This document shows positions 34,977-44,926 of a stretch of 64,000 nucleotides of DNA, piece after piece. Where the stretch lies: positions 1-64,000 of the forward strand of contig PJER01000001.1 in assembly GCA_002825465.1 (NCBI GenBank), in the 5' to 3' direction. Position numbers and translations under genes: made by a program. The notes under the pieces are model-generated. The model saw only the letters and a program-made list of their open reading frames with translations. It did no database searches and was not told the DNA's origin. Position 1 is the stretch's first letter. Each line of letters opens with the position of its first letter. This stretch comes from Candidatus Thorarchaeota archaeon MP8T_1 (GTDB lineage Archaea; Asgardarchaeota; Thorarchaeia; Thorarchaeales; Thorarchaeaceae).

Positions 34977-36080
34977 ATGAGATATGTGCATGAACTCCTG
35001 AATCCTCTTAAAAAACATAGAAAGGTAATTCTTCGTCGAATTCTGGCATATTTTCTGATACTGGCAGTCCTTTTTCCAGTAGTTTTTGTAAATAGAGTGA
35101 CAATTTACAGTACAATTCTTACACGATATGATGATTGGACTCATTGGAATGATGAAAACGGAATTCCACACACAGATTACGGATACCAAGCTGGCGTTTA
35201 TGTAGGTGAGCAGATAACCATTCGGATGGTTGCATCTGCAGGAATCTCATATTATGTGCAATACAAAGAAGGCAATGCAACTGCTGGAATCTTCTTCAAC
35301 AACACTGTGGATTATGTCTTGCAACACATGCATACATTTCAAGCAGAAACAGAAAACGGTACTTTGACAGTGACGAATTGGCCATATGATTTTGCGATCT
35401 ATGATCTTCCTGCTGGTTGGCAGTCTGCAATGGTTGATGCAATGGCACTTAATCTCCTAGCATTAGCTTATGACGAGTACGCTAACGTTTCCTATCTAAA
35501 TATCTTTGATCAGGTTATCAATGGTTTTCGAACACCAACAAATCTTGGAGGTAACCTGTATGTACTTGATGATGAGACTTGGTGGTATCCGGAGATCGTG
35601 GTTCCCAATGCTTTGAATCCAAATTACAAGATACCATTGATATTGAATGGATTTCTTTTCGCATTAGTTCACCTCTATCAAGCAAATGAGATACTTAATG
35701 ATACTTCAATCGATTATGTCTTCGATAAAGGAGTGATTTCAGCAGCTGCAAATCTCTACAAATACGATCTTACGAGTTATAATTGGACACTCTATCACCT
35801 TGCATATCCCCAAAAACTTGCGTCAAATGGATATCATCAGATACACATCAATTTGACACGAATGTTGTATGAATTCACAAATGTTACCGAGTTTGATTAT
35901 TATAGTAAAAAATGGGAAACATATACACATCGACCGATGTTCACCTTAGAGGAAATATTCTCTTGGGAATTCATTGGCAATGGATTATTACTTGTTGCAA
36001 TCATATTAATTCCACTTGTAACAATTGATATCTTACAGACATTGATACGTCGCTATCTAAGAGATAGAAAGGTAGAGTGA
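34977..36080 (+). CDS. Membrane-anchored D-glucuronyl C5-epimerase family protein
   Basis: 367 aa, one TM near the start (ILAYFLILAVLFPVVFVN) and one near the end (FIGNGLLLVAIILIPLV). The central part matches the C5-epim_C fold: LPAGWQSAMVDAMALNLLALAY, YVLDDETWWYPEIV, LNGFLFALVHLY, FDKGVISAAANLYKYDL, and YH with HINLTRMLYEF. In animals this domain turns D-glucuronate to L-iduronate in heparan precursors; bacterial relatives act on uronates. The catalytic domain probably faces outside. It starts a run of glycan genes; the next gene begins ten bases on. Confidence 0.8.
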   Translation: MRYVHELLNPLKKHRKVILRRILAYFLILAVLFPVVFVNRVTIYSTILTRYDDWTHWNDENGIPHTDYGYQAGVYVGEQITIRMVASAGISYYVQYKEGNATAGIFFNNTVDYVLQHMHTFQAETENGTLTVTNWPYDFAIYDLPAGWQSAMVDAMALNLLALAYDEYANVSYLNIFDQVINGFRTPTNLGGNLYVLDDETWWYPEIVVPNALNPNYKIPLILNGFLFALVHLYQANEILNDTSIDYVFDKGVISAAANLYKYDLTSYNWTLYHLAYPQKLASNGYHQIHINLTRMLYEFTNVTEFDYYSKKWETYTHRPMFTLEEIFSWEFIGNGLLLVAIILIPLVTIDILQTLIRRYLRDRKVE

Positions 36081-36089
36081 TATGACAGA

Positions 36090-37829
36090 ATGCCATTTGA
36101 AAGAAATATAAGATTGGTTCTGAATATAGTAATACTTGGATCGATCATCGGTCTGGTTATCTTGATATTGCTAACTACTGAACCATTACTAGATGTCCCA
36201 TTTCTTTTCGAACAAATACATGGAGATGCACTTCTGATTGATTTCACTATCATTCTCTTTGGATTTGTAGGGTTTCTCTACTTCTTCATTTTACCAGGAA
36301 TCCCTGTTCTAATATCAGGAAGAACTGTAAGACTGGAACCAAGAATTATCCTTCTTGTGACTATGTATTCAGGTGTTGGAAATTATGCGATTGGATATCT
36401 AAGTATGTTATTTGGAGTACCAGTGTTGGGTCTCATCGCACCTCAACTTCTTCTAGTGGGAATGGTGATTACAAAATATATCTTCGATCTTCACATTGAT
36501 GTGAAAGATGAGAATAGAGTAAAATTCTCATTGAAAAGAGTCGACTTCAATTCAGTTTTGATAATTGGATTGTTGGTGGTAATAATATCTCTAATTATAC
36601 GATTCATTCTCTTCAATAGTAATATTGTTGAATATAGTGATGTGATAGATTATCATCAACAAATTGAATCAATAGATAGTAATGATTTTCTATTCAATTC
36701 AGGATTCGCCGCTCGAGCTCCACTTTATGCTATGTATGGATATTTATTCACATTCTTCGTACCTACAATACTTGCTAGTTTGAAGATAGTTTCCTTCATG
36801 TACTCCCTCTTCCTATTTGTTCCTGCTGTCAGTATCATTTCATCATTATCAAAGAAAAGAGACTCCCCTTTCATCAGAATTGTTTTTCCAATACTCTTCA
36901 TAATTTATCCATGGACTATGATAATGGCATCTGTTGCGCTGCAAGATATTTTATTGACCTTCTATGTAATGTCATTTGTTGCACTCATTTTGTTACAAGG
37001 AAAACTGGAAACGCTAGCTGCTGCTATTGCTGCAGGACTTGCATTCTTATGTAGATATTCAGCAGGTTTTCTGGGACCTCTAGGTTTCGTATTCTTATTA
37101 TATCGTGACCGAGGAAAGAACGACCGCAAGTCAATATTTTTCTTGTTAATTTGGGTAGCTATTGCGGGATCATGGATACTGCGAAATCTCCTTGTTGCGG
37201 GTGTTCCATTCTCCACAACCGATGAAGGATTATTTAGCCTGTCTTATTTGATACCAGGTATTGGTAATGTTTTGAGAGAATTAGGATTGGATCGCCATGC
37301 AATGAATACCATCACATTATGGATTCCCATTGTCGTTGCAGTTTTATTTTCACTACGAAATGAAGCAGGTCGAGTAAAAATCAAGAGCTATCTGAGTGCT
37401 GAGTACATCTTCATCTTTCTAGTGATTTTGGGTCAAATTGGGACAATTGTCTTATTCTTTTCACAACAATACAGATTCTTGCTCTCAGTCATCTGGTTCA
37501 TTCCGGTAATTTGGGTTCTCCTAATGGAAACATTTGAAATCCCACATCGGAATTTTCTCGCAGCAGGTTGGATATTGTTTAGCATAGCACATGCTCTTCA
37601 TATGACTAGAATCAATTGGGTTTTCTATCTAGGAAGAGAGCCTAGTTCAACGGGACCTTATGAGGTAATATCCTCAATATTTCCGACAATTACCAATTCA
37701 GGCGTATTCATAATCGGATTGGGACTACTAATAGGACTTGCCTACTTATTCCGAAATGTTTCAATTATTCAAGCGCACCGAGTCGGGTATACACACGAAG
37801 AAGTCTCTGATGGCTTATCTGCCAGCTAG
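36090..37829 (+). CDS. Multi-pass GT-C fold glycosyltransferase-like protein
   Basis: 579 aa with about 12-14 hydrophobic segments. An early acidic loop region carries EYSDVIDYHQQIESIDSND and then GFAARAPLYAMYGYLF. This is similar in position to the acidic/substrate loops of dolichyl-phosphate-sugar transferases of the GT39/GT83 type. A lumenal-looking RNLLVAGVPFSTTDEGLF loop follows. Ten bases behind the C5-epimerase gene. Its end overlaps the convergent GT4 gene by 65 bases, in another frame. Likely attaches sugars to lipid or protein outside; specificity not known. Confidence 0.68.
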   Translation: MPFERNIRLVLNIVILGSIIGLVILILLTTEPLLDVPFLFEQIHGDALLIDFTIILFGFVGFLYFFILPGIPVLISGRTVRLEPRIILLVTMYSGVGNYAIGYLSMLFGVPVLGLIAPQLLLVGMVITKYIFDLHIDVKDENRVKFSLKRVDFNSVLIIGLLVVIISLIIRFILFNSNIVEYSDVIDYHQQIESIDSNDFLFNSGFAARAPLYAMYGYLFTFFVPTILASLKIVSFMYSLFLFVPAVSIISSLSKKRDSPFIRIVFPILFIIYPWTMIMASVALQDILLTFYVMSFVALILLQGKLETLAAAIAAGLAFLCRYSAGFLGPLGFVFLLYRDRGKNDRKSIFFLLIWVAIAGSWILRNLLVAGVPFSTTDEGLFSLSYLIPGIGNVLRELGLDRHAMNTITLWIPIVVAVLFSLRNEAGRVKIKSYLSAEYIFIFLVILGQIGTIVLFFSQQYRFLLSVIWFIPVIWVLLMETFEIPHRNFLAAGWILFSIAHALHMTRINWVFYLGREPSSTGPYEVISSIFPTITNSGVFIIGLGLLIGLAYLFRNVSIIQAHRVGYTHEEVSDGLSAS

Positions 37830-38820
37830 GTCGATCAAATTCACCAAGAGGTCTTGGATTTTCAAGATATTTGATTACGGCGGCCCCCATATCTTCAGGT
37901 TCAACGGGTATAATGGGAAATGGTGCATTTGCAAATCCACCCATCTTTGGAGCTATTATTGGACGACCTATCGCAAGATATTCCGCTGCCTTAGTAATAT
38001 TCTCAGGAGCAGTAAAAGGAGAAAAACTGTCCCACTTTCGTGGTAATAGACAGATATCAGAACTCACGATGTAATCTGCAACTTCCTCATGACGGACCCA
38101 CCCAATCATCCGAACATTTTCCATCAGATTATGTCTTTGAATATAGGCTTCAATTGAGGATTTCTGCGGGCCATCTCCAACGATTAAAAAGCGTACATCG
38201 GGGATTCTCTTCGATACTTGTTTGATAATCTGTTTAAGTAGTTCACTTCCTTCTATCTTTGAGATTTTTCCAACATAGAGCACAGTAGGATCATCATCTA
38301 ATTGCAGTAGATTTCGCATTACATCTCGAGACCTTGTAGGACCAAAATCAGAGGGGGGATAATTTGGAATTACAGTGATGTCATGAGCTTTCCAACAGTG
38401 AGCTCTATATGCAATTGGATAGTTTGCTGCCAAAACAAGGTCAGCACCCATGGTCATAATTCGTTCAATGAGATTTGCAATTTTTGATAGAGAAGAACTT
38501 CCTAGCGACTCTTTGACGGATGAAAACCAAGGAGACCTGACATCGTATATGAATTTTCCACGTTTCCAAAGAAGCGGAAGACCTGTAATATCTGGAACAT
38601 TAAAGAAATGGTAGATATCTGCTTTGCTTAATGCTACCTGGAGTGTAAGGAGGATATATCGAACAATGCCCGTAATGACCCTAGGAGGACCGCGAGGCTT
38701 TTGATATGGTACTAGAATTCGGACATCAATACCAAGTTCCTTTAGACTCATGAATGTTCGACGGAGTCTAGTCATTCGGTCCGGTTGACTGCCAATAAGT
38801 AATACTCTCTTTTGTTTCAA
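37765..38820 (-). CDS. GT4 family glycosyltransferase
   Basis: TTG 38820 overlaps the stop of the previous gene (TTGA) and gives the normal GT-B opening KQKRVLLIGSQPD. ATG 38859 would lengthen it by 13 residues. C-terminal half: VLYVGKISKIEGSELLKQI, RFLIVGDGPQ, VRMIGWVRHEEVADYI and an E-x7-E-like APENITKAAEYLAIGRPI. Retaining transferase using a nucleotide sugar. Operon with the sugar dehydrogenase. Donor and acceptor are unknown. Confidence 0.84.
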   Translation of the reverse strand: MKQKRVLLIGSQPDRMTRLRRTFMSLKELGIDVRILVPYQKPRGPPRVITGIVRYILLTLQVALSKADIYHFFNVPDITGLPLLWKRGKFIYDVRSPWFSSVKESLGSSSLSKIANLIERIMTMGADLVLAANYPIAYRAHCWKAHDITVIPNYPPSDFGPTRSRDVMRNLLQLDDDPTVLYVGKISKIEGSELLKQIIKQVSKRIPDVRFLIVGDGPQKSSIEAYIQRHNLMENVRMIGWVRHEEVADYIVSSDICLLPRKWDSFSPFTAPENITKAAEYLAIGRPIIAPKMGGFANAPFPIIPVEPEDMGAAVIKYLENPRPLGEFDRPSWQISHQRLLRVYTRLGALE

Positions 38821-40118
38821 CGACCCACGCCCTTGTAGATAAATCCATGTTTCATGCATTCATCCTTGTTGAAAATATTTCGGCCATCTACAATTACATG
38901 CGTTCTCATTAGACTCTTCAAATAATCAAGGTCTAGATTTCGATATTCGTCATGAGCAGTGACTAATGCCAAGCAATCAGCACCACGAAGTGCTTCTTCA
39001 AAATCGTGTGTAAGTACTATGTTATCTGCTCCTCTAACATAAGGATCGTGGACAATTGGTTGAGCTCCCAAGACCTCCAAAGCTTTCACAAGTCCAAATG
39101 CGGGGGAGTTTCTCGTATCATCAGTGTTTTCTAAATACGATAGACCAAGAACTGCGATTTTTGTTCCATATACTCGCTTTCCTTGAGTATGAAGAGCAGA
39201 CTCGCAAAGACGGCTCATATGATACGGCATCCCATCGTTAATCTCACGAGCAACTGCCAGTAAACGAGGTTCATGCTTCCCTTTTGCACCAAAGGCAAGT
39301 AACCAGGAATCTTTTGGTATACAATGACCACCTACACCAGCACCGGGCAAATGCATATTCCGATAAGGTGATTTGTTAACTAGCTCTCGAACAGAGAATA
39401 CATCAACTCCAATATTCTCACAGAGTAAAGCAATTTCATTTGCGAACGCAATCTGTACATCACGATAGGAGTTCTCAACGGTTTTAACAACCTCAGCTGT
39501 TAATGCATCAGTTCCAAATAACTCTCCACCAATGATTGTTTTGTAAAGTTCGAGAGCTCGAATGGTGCTCTCCTCATCTATTCCACCTATCACACGATCT
39601 AAATGTTCAAGATTGTAGAGTAATTTTCCAGGCATTACTCTTTCAGGTGCAGCAGCAAGAAAGAAATCAACACCAGCCATCAGAGCAGATTCTGTTTCAA
39701 GAATAGGACGTATAATATTATTAATTGTGCCAGGTGCGATGGTTGATTCAACTACAACAAGGGACCCCTTTGATAGATGTTCGCCAACTTTTTTTGTAGC
39801 AGCTCTTAGGGATGTATAGATAGGTTCACGATTGCGAACATCGAATGGAGTTTCTACAACGATAAGTATGTAATCTGATGAAGAAATTGAATCATAAGTT
39901 GTTGTAACTTTAATATTGCCAGATGCGAGTACATCCATCAACAGCTTTGATAGTCCAGGTTCATTACCTTTAATAGGATTTTCACCTCTGTTGATTATCT
40001 CAACTTTTTGAGAATCTTTGTCAATTCCAACAACTGAATAACCAGCTTGAGCAAATTTTAGTGAAATTGGTAACCCAACATACCCAAGTCCAACAACAGA
40101 GATTGATTTTCCAGGCAT
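38817..40118 (-). CDS. wecC: UDP-ManNAc/UDP-glucose dehydrogenase family enzyme
   Basis: 433 aa. N-terminal NAD motif GLGYVGLP. VESTIAPGT and a catalytic Cys266 in GAGVGGHCIPKDS, then the C-terminal UDP-binding domain (VYGTKIAVLGLSYLENTDDTRNSP). WecC/WbpA type by PGK...N-terminal and TIAPGT pattern rather than Ugd, but substrates of this family are hard to assign. Makes a UDP-uronic acid, which fits the C5-epimerase next door. The symbol is a best guess. Confidence 0.78.
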   Translation of the reverse strand: MPGKSISVVGLGYVGLPISLKFAQAGYSVVGIDKDSQKVEIINRGENPIKGNEPGLSKLLMDVLASGNIKVTTTYDSISSSDYILIVVETPFDVRNREPIYTSLRAATKKVGEHLSKGSLVVVESTIAPGTINNIIRPILETESALMAGVDFFLAAAPERVMPGKLLYNLEHLDRVIGGIDEESTIRALELYKTIIGGELFGTDALTAEVVKTVENSYRDVQIAFANEIALLCENIGVDVFSVRELVNKSPYRNMHLPGAGVGGHCIPKDSWLLAFGAKGKHEPRLLAVAREINDGMPYHMSRLCESALHTQGKRVYGTKIAVLGLSYLENTDDTRNSPAFGLVKALEVLGAQPIVHDPYVRGADNIVLTHDFEEALRGADCLALVTAHDEYRNLDLDYLKSLMRTHVIVDGRNIFNKDECMKHGFIYKGVGR

Positions 40119-40278
40119 TGTAGTTGCATCCCCGTACTATTCAGGAAATCCGACTTGAGTTGTGATATAACTGTTGTTAACCTGAAACTACTGCACTAAT
40201 CAATAGTACTACCTCTAGGTCCAATTTATATTCTACAAGTTAATTCCACGAATATACACAAGAAAGTGAGGCTCAAGT

Positions 40279-41280
40279 GTGAAAATCTTACATGCATATC
40301 ATAAGAATAAACCTGATCACAGAATAGAACGGGAAGCTTATGTCGCAAAGGAAAAAGGGCATCAGATAGTATTCTTGGGGATGGGTACTCTCGAGAAACC
40401 TCAACTTGATGTATTTGATGGTTTTTCAAGTGTAAGAAGAATAAACAATAGACAGGTTGTGACTGATAAATCAATAAAATCAGAATGGGCATGTGCTGTA
40501 CAAGATATAGATCCAGATTTAATTCATGCAAACGATATTGTTGCAGCACACTTTTGTTCTGAATTAGATTATCCCATGGTTTATGATGATAGAGAATATT
40601 GGAGTATGCAGAGAATTCAATATGAGAATTGGCCGCTGTGGAAAAGGATAGCAATACGTCCTTTTACTAGTGCTATACCAAATTGGGAAAGAGAGTTGAT
40701 TTCAAAACATGTCACTATTACTGTTAGTGAGGGCATTGCAGAAGAGCATCGAAGAATTTCACCAAATATTTACGTTCTAAAGAATTATGGATTATTATTC
40801 GAATTCAAAGACCTTCCAATCAATCCAGATAGAAGCGGGATAGCATATGTTGGTAGAGACTTCAAACTTGAAAAATTTGCTAAGCATCGAGATCTTTCAG
40901 GAGTAAGAGAGATTGTGGATTTTGATGTACTCTCAGATTTACCACGTGTTGAACTTTACAAAAAGCTAGCCAAATATAGAATCGGACTTTTACCCTTCAG
41001 ACCGACATCATATCACAGGTATGTTAGTGCCTCCAAAACTTACGACTATCTAAATTGTGGATTGCAAGTATTAATGACTAGAGTGCTTTACGAATCGCAT
41101 GGAAAACTCCCTTACACATACCCATTTGACGAGTTATCGAGAATACAAGATATCATCAAGAATCTAGAACACATTGAACCAGATGAGATTTTAGAATATT
41201 CTCACAAGAATCTCGTTTGGGAAGCACAGGGAGATATGCTTCAAGAAGCATATGATCGTTGTATAGAATTACATGGATAA
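40279..41280 (+). CDS. Glycosyltransferase-like protein (paralog A)
   Basis: 333 aa, GTG start. Opens KILHAYHKNKPDHRIEREAYVAKEKGH, the GT-B N-terminal pattern; LIHANDIVAAHF and YDDREYWS follow. C-terminal half has GLLPFRPTSYHRYVSASKTYDYLNCGLQVL, the sugar-nucleotide site. The nearest relative is the next gene (same length, same EYWS and EHRRI motifs). Member of an outlying GT4-like group. Sugar unknown. Confidence 0.72.
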   Translation: MKILHAYHKNKPDHRIEREAYVAKEKGHQIVFLGMGTLEKPQLDVFDGFSSVRRINNRQVVTDKSIKSEWACAVQDIDPDLIHANDIVAAHFCSELDYPMVYDDREYWSMQRIQYENWPLWKRIAIRPFTSAIPNWERELISKHVTITVSEGIAEEHRRISPNIYVLKNYGLLFEFKDLPINPDRSGIAYVGRDFKLEKFAKHRDLSGVREIVDFDVLSDLPRVELYKKLAKYRIGLLPFRPTSYHRYVSASKTYDYLNCGLQVLMTRVLYESHGKLPYTYPFDELSRIQDIIKNLEHIEPDEILEYSHKNLVWEAQGDMLQEAYDRCIELHG

Positions 41281-41343
41281 GAAGCATCTTTTCTAGAGGA
41301 ATAAGTATTTTATCGAGAACACGAAACCTTGTCGCGACTCATA

Positions 41344-42330
41344 ATGCGAATTCTTCATATCTCTCAGACTGGATTGCCCGATTTGAGAATTGAGAAGACA
41401 GCTTTGACAATGAAGAATGAAGGTCATGAACTGATATTTCTGGGGGGGCGTCCTTTCAAATGGCAAAATCTTGACGCATTTAGTCGCGTGTTATATCAAC
41501 CAGTTGGCAATAATCTTGAGATTGCTCTTAGTCCTCTAATTAAACAAAAATGGTTGAAGACCATTGAGAAGATCAACCCAGATGTTATTCATGCTCACAA
41601 CGTATGGGTTGCGAGATTCTTACTTGGTACTGATTATTCAGTGATATATGATGACCACGAATATTGGAGCAAACAGATGAAACATCTTAGTGTAAAAAGC
41701 AAGAAAACACGACTCACATATCAACCAGCAATGATGTTAGTTCCAAGCTGGGAGAGAAAACTTCTAGAAAAGTACCCAACACTGACTACAACAGAGAATA
41801 CAGCAATCGAACATAGAAGGATTTGTAAATGGGTTGGAGTGACACGTAATGTCCCAACTTTAATGCAGATTGAGGGTCTGACATCTTGCAAGGATCGAAA
41901 TGGATTAGTCTACACAGGAAGTGACTTTGCATCACCTGAATTTTTACCCTATAGGAATATGACTGGCCTTCGGAATTTATTGGATTTTAATATTGTAACT
42001 GGTCTTACCCATAGAGGGATGATGGAAGCATTGACCAAATATGAGATAGGACTTACTCCTTGGCTTCCACATCCATGGCATCCTTACTCTGATGCGAATC
42101 GTAATTATGAGTACCTTCATGCAGGACTTCAAGTAGTTGTCAACAGCATCATCAAAAGTCTCTTCCCGAACAATCCCTTTGTACACGCATTCAAAGATTA
42201 CTCGGATATCATGTATACAATCGAATCTATTAGAATGGAAAATCCAGAAGTAATTATGGAACATGCTAACAAACACTACATTTGGGAGAACCAAATACCA
42301 ACAATCAAAGATGCGTATTCTAAAGCGTGA
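41344..42330 (+). CDS. Glycosyltransferase-like protein (paralog B)
   Basis: ATG 41344 matches the start of paralog A; TTG 41329 is an upstream rival. 328 aa. RILHISQTGLPDLRIEKTALTMKNEGH opens the GT-B fold. VIHAHNVWVARF, YDDHEYWS and IEHRRI repeat motifs of the first copy, and GLTPWLPHPWHPYSDANRNYEYLHAGLQVVVN matches its C-terminal site. Tandem duplication followed by divergence. Its stop is two bases from the convergent radical SAM gene. Confidence 0.72.
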   Translation: MRILHISQTGLPDLRIEKTALTMKNEGHELIFLGGRPFKWQNLDAFSRVLYQPVGNNLEIALSPLIKQKWLKTIEKINPDVIHAHNVWVARFLLGTDYSVIYDDHEYWSKQMKHLSVKSKKTRLTYQPAMMLVPSWERKLLEKYPTLTTTENTAIEHRRICKWVGVTRNVPTLMQIEGLTSCKDRNGLVYTGSDFASPEFLPYRNMTGLRNLLDFNIVTGLTHRGMMEALTKYEIGLTPWLPHPWHPYSDANRNYEYLHAGLQVVVNSIIKSLFPNNPFVHAFKDYSDIMYTIESIRMENPEVIMEHANKHYIWENQIPTIKDAYSKA

Positions 42331-42332
42331 TT

Positions 42333-43724
42333 CTATGTCTGTCTGAACCCTCTGAATGAAGCATCTTGATCAAGATACAGTTTTCTCATTGTTTGTTTAA
42401 TTCGTTCCTCTTCATGTTTGTTGTAGTTCTCCAACAATCTAGTATTTGCATCTAGGAGACATTTGTGAAATTCTTCATCTGAAAGATTAGTGAAATTTAC
42501 TGCAACCAAATCTGAATTAGTGTGCTTGTTTTCATAGAAATCAGCAACATCTTTCAATAACCCATATTTAATAGCGTAATAGTATAATTCAGACCCAGGA
42601 TAGGGTGTCACTGGCCGTATTGTTCTCAATTGAGCATGATCATCATATTTCAAAAGAAACTGAACACCTTTTTCAAGAGTAGAAGCATCCTCTGTGATGT
42701 TACCCCAAATAATGTTGAATCCTGGTGAAAGACCAATTGCCAGTGTTGCTTCTATTCCTTTGGTTATTTGTTCTACCGTCAATTTCTTGTTCATTGCTTC
42801 CAAAGCAGTGTCATCAACACTCTCGATACCATAGTTAACAAAGACACAACCAGCTTTCTTCATCAGTTCCAGAATTTCGGGAGTTACTATATTTAATCGA
42901 CCATTGCAAGACCATCGTACATTGAGATTTGCCTTGATAAACGCATCACATAGCTCTTTAGTTCTCTTGGGAGAAACCATAAAGAGCTCATCAATGAACG
43001 CAAAATATCGAATATTGTATTTATCGATTAGGAACTTCATTTCCTTAACGATATTCTCTGGACTTCTTAATCGAATTCCGGGGTCCATTCTGTAACAGAA
43101 ATTACAGGTGTAGGGACAACCTCTTGAACTAAGGATAGGTATACATCTTTCACTGTTTCGAATTTTTGGTTCTCGCATTAGAACATAATGATTCATTGGA
43201 AATAGATCATAAGCAGGAAAAGGAATTGAATCCAAGTCTTTAATCAAAGGTTGACGTTCTGTCATAACGAAATTACCATCTTTATCAAAAAAGGCAATAC
43301 CTTTCACATTTCTAAGATCATCACCATTCTCAATTGCAGCAAGTAGATTAGGAGTACTAATTTCTCCTTCACCAATAACAGCAACATCAGCATTTGTTTT
43401 TCTAAGAAAATACTCTGGTTCTGGTGAGGGACCATGCCCACCTATCATGTAGAATGGTCGATTGGGCACTTTGTTGATAGCTTCAGAAATCTTCAGTAGC
43501 TTGTTATATTGATAATACCCACCAGTGACCCCAATACCTACAACATCAAATTTATTCTCAGTGAGATATTCTGTTAGATGAGAATCAGGATAGTGATAGA
43601 CATCTTGATTGTAGATAGTAATTTCATGTCCAGCATTTCGTAATACTGAAGCAAGATATGCAATTCCTAAAGGAAGCCAGTGGACAAATGAATCATTGTC
43701 GTAGGCAACAAGGCATACTCTCAT
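42333..43724 (-). CDS. B12-binding-type radical SAM protein
   Basis: 463 aa. The N-terminal 130 residues form a cobalamin-binding-like Rossmann domain (VGIGVTGGYYQYNK, MIGGHGPSPEPEYFL, VIGEGE). The radical SAM motif CPYTCNFC has C203, C207, C210. FIDELFMVSP, CNGRLNIVTPEIL, GIESVDD and FNIIWGNITEDA follow the TIM barrel. Enzymes of this class methylate or rearrange unreactive carbons. Within the glycan locus it could modify a sugar or a lipid carrier; inference. Confidence 0.82.
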   Translation of the reverse strand: MRVCLVAYDNDSFVHWLPLGIAYLASVLRNAGHEITIYNQDVYHYPDSHLTEYLTENKFDVVGIGVTGGYYQYNKLLKISEAINKVPNRPFYMIGGHGPSPEPEYFLRKTNADVAVIGEGEISTPNLLAAIENGDDLRNVKGIAFFDKDGNFVMTERQPLIKDLDSIPFPAYDLFPMNHYVLMREPKIRNSERCIPILSSRGCPYTCNFCYRMDPGIRLRSPENIVKEMKFLIDKYNIRYFAFIDELFMVSPKRTKELCDAFIKANLNVRWSCNGRLNIVTPEILELMKKAGCVFVNYGIESVDDTALEAMNKKLTVEQITKGIEATLAIGLSPGFNIIWGNITEDASTLEKGVQFLLKYDDHAQLRTIRPVTPYPGSELYYYAIKYGLLKDVADFYENKHTNSDLVAVNFTNLSDEEFHKCLLDANTRLLENYNKHEEERIKQTMRKLYLDQDASFRGFRQT

Positions 43725-43780
43725 ATCAAATCTAGTCTTCGATATTTCTAGTATACTTGAACTTTTCCCAAGTTCATAAC

Positions 43781-44917
43781 TTACTTTATGGTTTCTTTGA
43801 GACTTTCTAACACATAATCAAATTCATCATCTGTGATCGATGGATACATTGGCAGTGAAATAATACACTCATAGAACCGTTCTGTCTGATCGAGCTTTAC
43901 GTTCAAATACCCTGATTGTCGGTAGAATGGATGCCAGTAAATCGGGATGTAATGAATCTGGCAATAGATACCTCGCTTAGCCAAATTCTCGAATACTGTC
44001 TGCCTTTGTTTTGGATTTTTCAACTTGATAACGTACAGGTGATATGAATGAAACTCGTTTTCGGTTTCCGGGATAGTTTCCACTTTATCAGACATATTTT
44101 CGAAGAAATCGGAATATCGTTCGGCAAGCTCTCTACGTTTTTCGACGAACTCATCAACTCGGGATAACTGGCTCAACCCCAATGCTGACTGGATCTCAGT
44201 CAGACGATAATTGAACCCTAGGAATTGCATTTCTTGAAACCATGGTTCCCGGTGTTCTGTAATAAAACGAGATTTGTCTTTTGTTATTCCATGAGTTCGT
44301 AAGAGTGACAGAGTATTGAATATCTCTTCATTGTTAGTGGTGATTATACCGCCTTCCCCGGTTGTGATATGTTTGACTGGATGAAAACTGAAAACAGCCA
44401 TGTCTGAATATTTACAATTCCCAATCTTGTTATTTCTGTACTTCGCTCCTAAAGCATGACATGCATCTTCGATTAAAAACAGATTATGCTCTCTAGCAAT
44501 CTCTGAAAGAGAATCCATCTCAGAAGGGAGTCCAGTATAATGAACAGGAATGAGGCCTACCGTGTTCTTCGTTATCTTTGCTGAAATCTCTTGTGGGTCG
44601 ATAAGTCCTCTTTCGGTTATATCCACAAAGACAGGTTTTCCATCATTATAGAGAACGCAGTTTGCTGTTGCAGCAAATGACATCGGAGTCGTAATCACTT
44701 CAGATCCATGTTTAACTCCAGCAGCCTGTGCTGCTATATGAAGCGCAGCTGTTCCATTTGCAACCGCAACGGCATATTTAGCTCCAACGTATTTTGCAAA
44801 TTCATTTTCAAATTCTTGGATAAATGGACCAGTTGTTAAATAATCTGATTTCAATACAGAAATTACCTTCTCTATATCTTCATCAGATATCCACTGTTTA
44901 CCGTATGGAATCTTCAT
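43781..44917 (-). CDS. pseC: PseC-type aminotransferase
   Basis: 378 aa DegT/DnrJ/EryC1 PLP enzyme. Lys182 in FSFHPVKHITTGEGG forms the internal aldimine. MSFAATANCVLYNDGKP and LIEDACHALGA complete the site. PseC converts the 4-keto product of PseB to the 4-amino sugar (UDP-4-amino-4,6-dideoxy-AltNAc). It directly follows the pseB gene on the same strand (9-base gap), a classical pair for pseudaminic acid. Confidence 0.86.
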   Translation of the reverse strand: MKIPYGKQWISDEDIEKVISVLKSDYLTTGPFIQEFENEFAKYVGAKYAVAVANGTAALHIAAQAAGVKHGSEVITTPMSFAATANCVLYNDGKPVFVDITERGLIDPQEISAKITKNTVGLIPVHYTGLPSEMDSLSEIAREHNLFLIEDACHALGAKYRNNKIGNCKYSDMAVFSFHPVKHITTGEGGIITTNNEEIFNTLSLLRTHGITKDKSRFITEHREPWFQEMQFLGFNYRLTEIQSALGLSQLSRVDEFVEKRRELAERYSDFFENMSDKVETIPETENEFHSYHLYVIKLKNPKQRQTVFENLAKRGIYCQIHYIPIYWHPFYRQSGYLNVKLDQTERFYECIISLPMYPSITDDEFDYVLESLKETIK

Positions 44918-44926
44918 TTTAATGAC

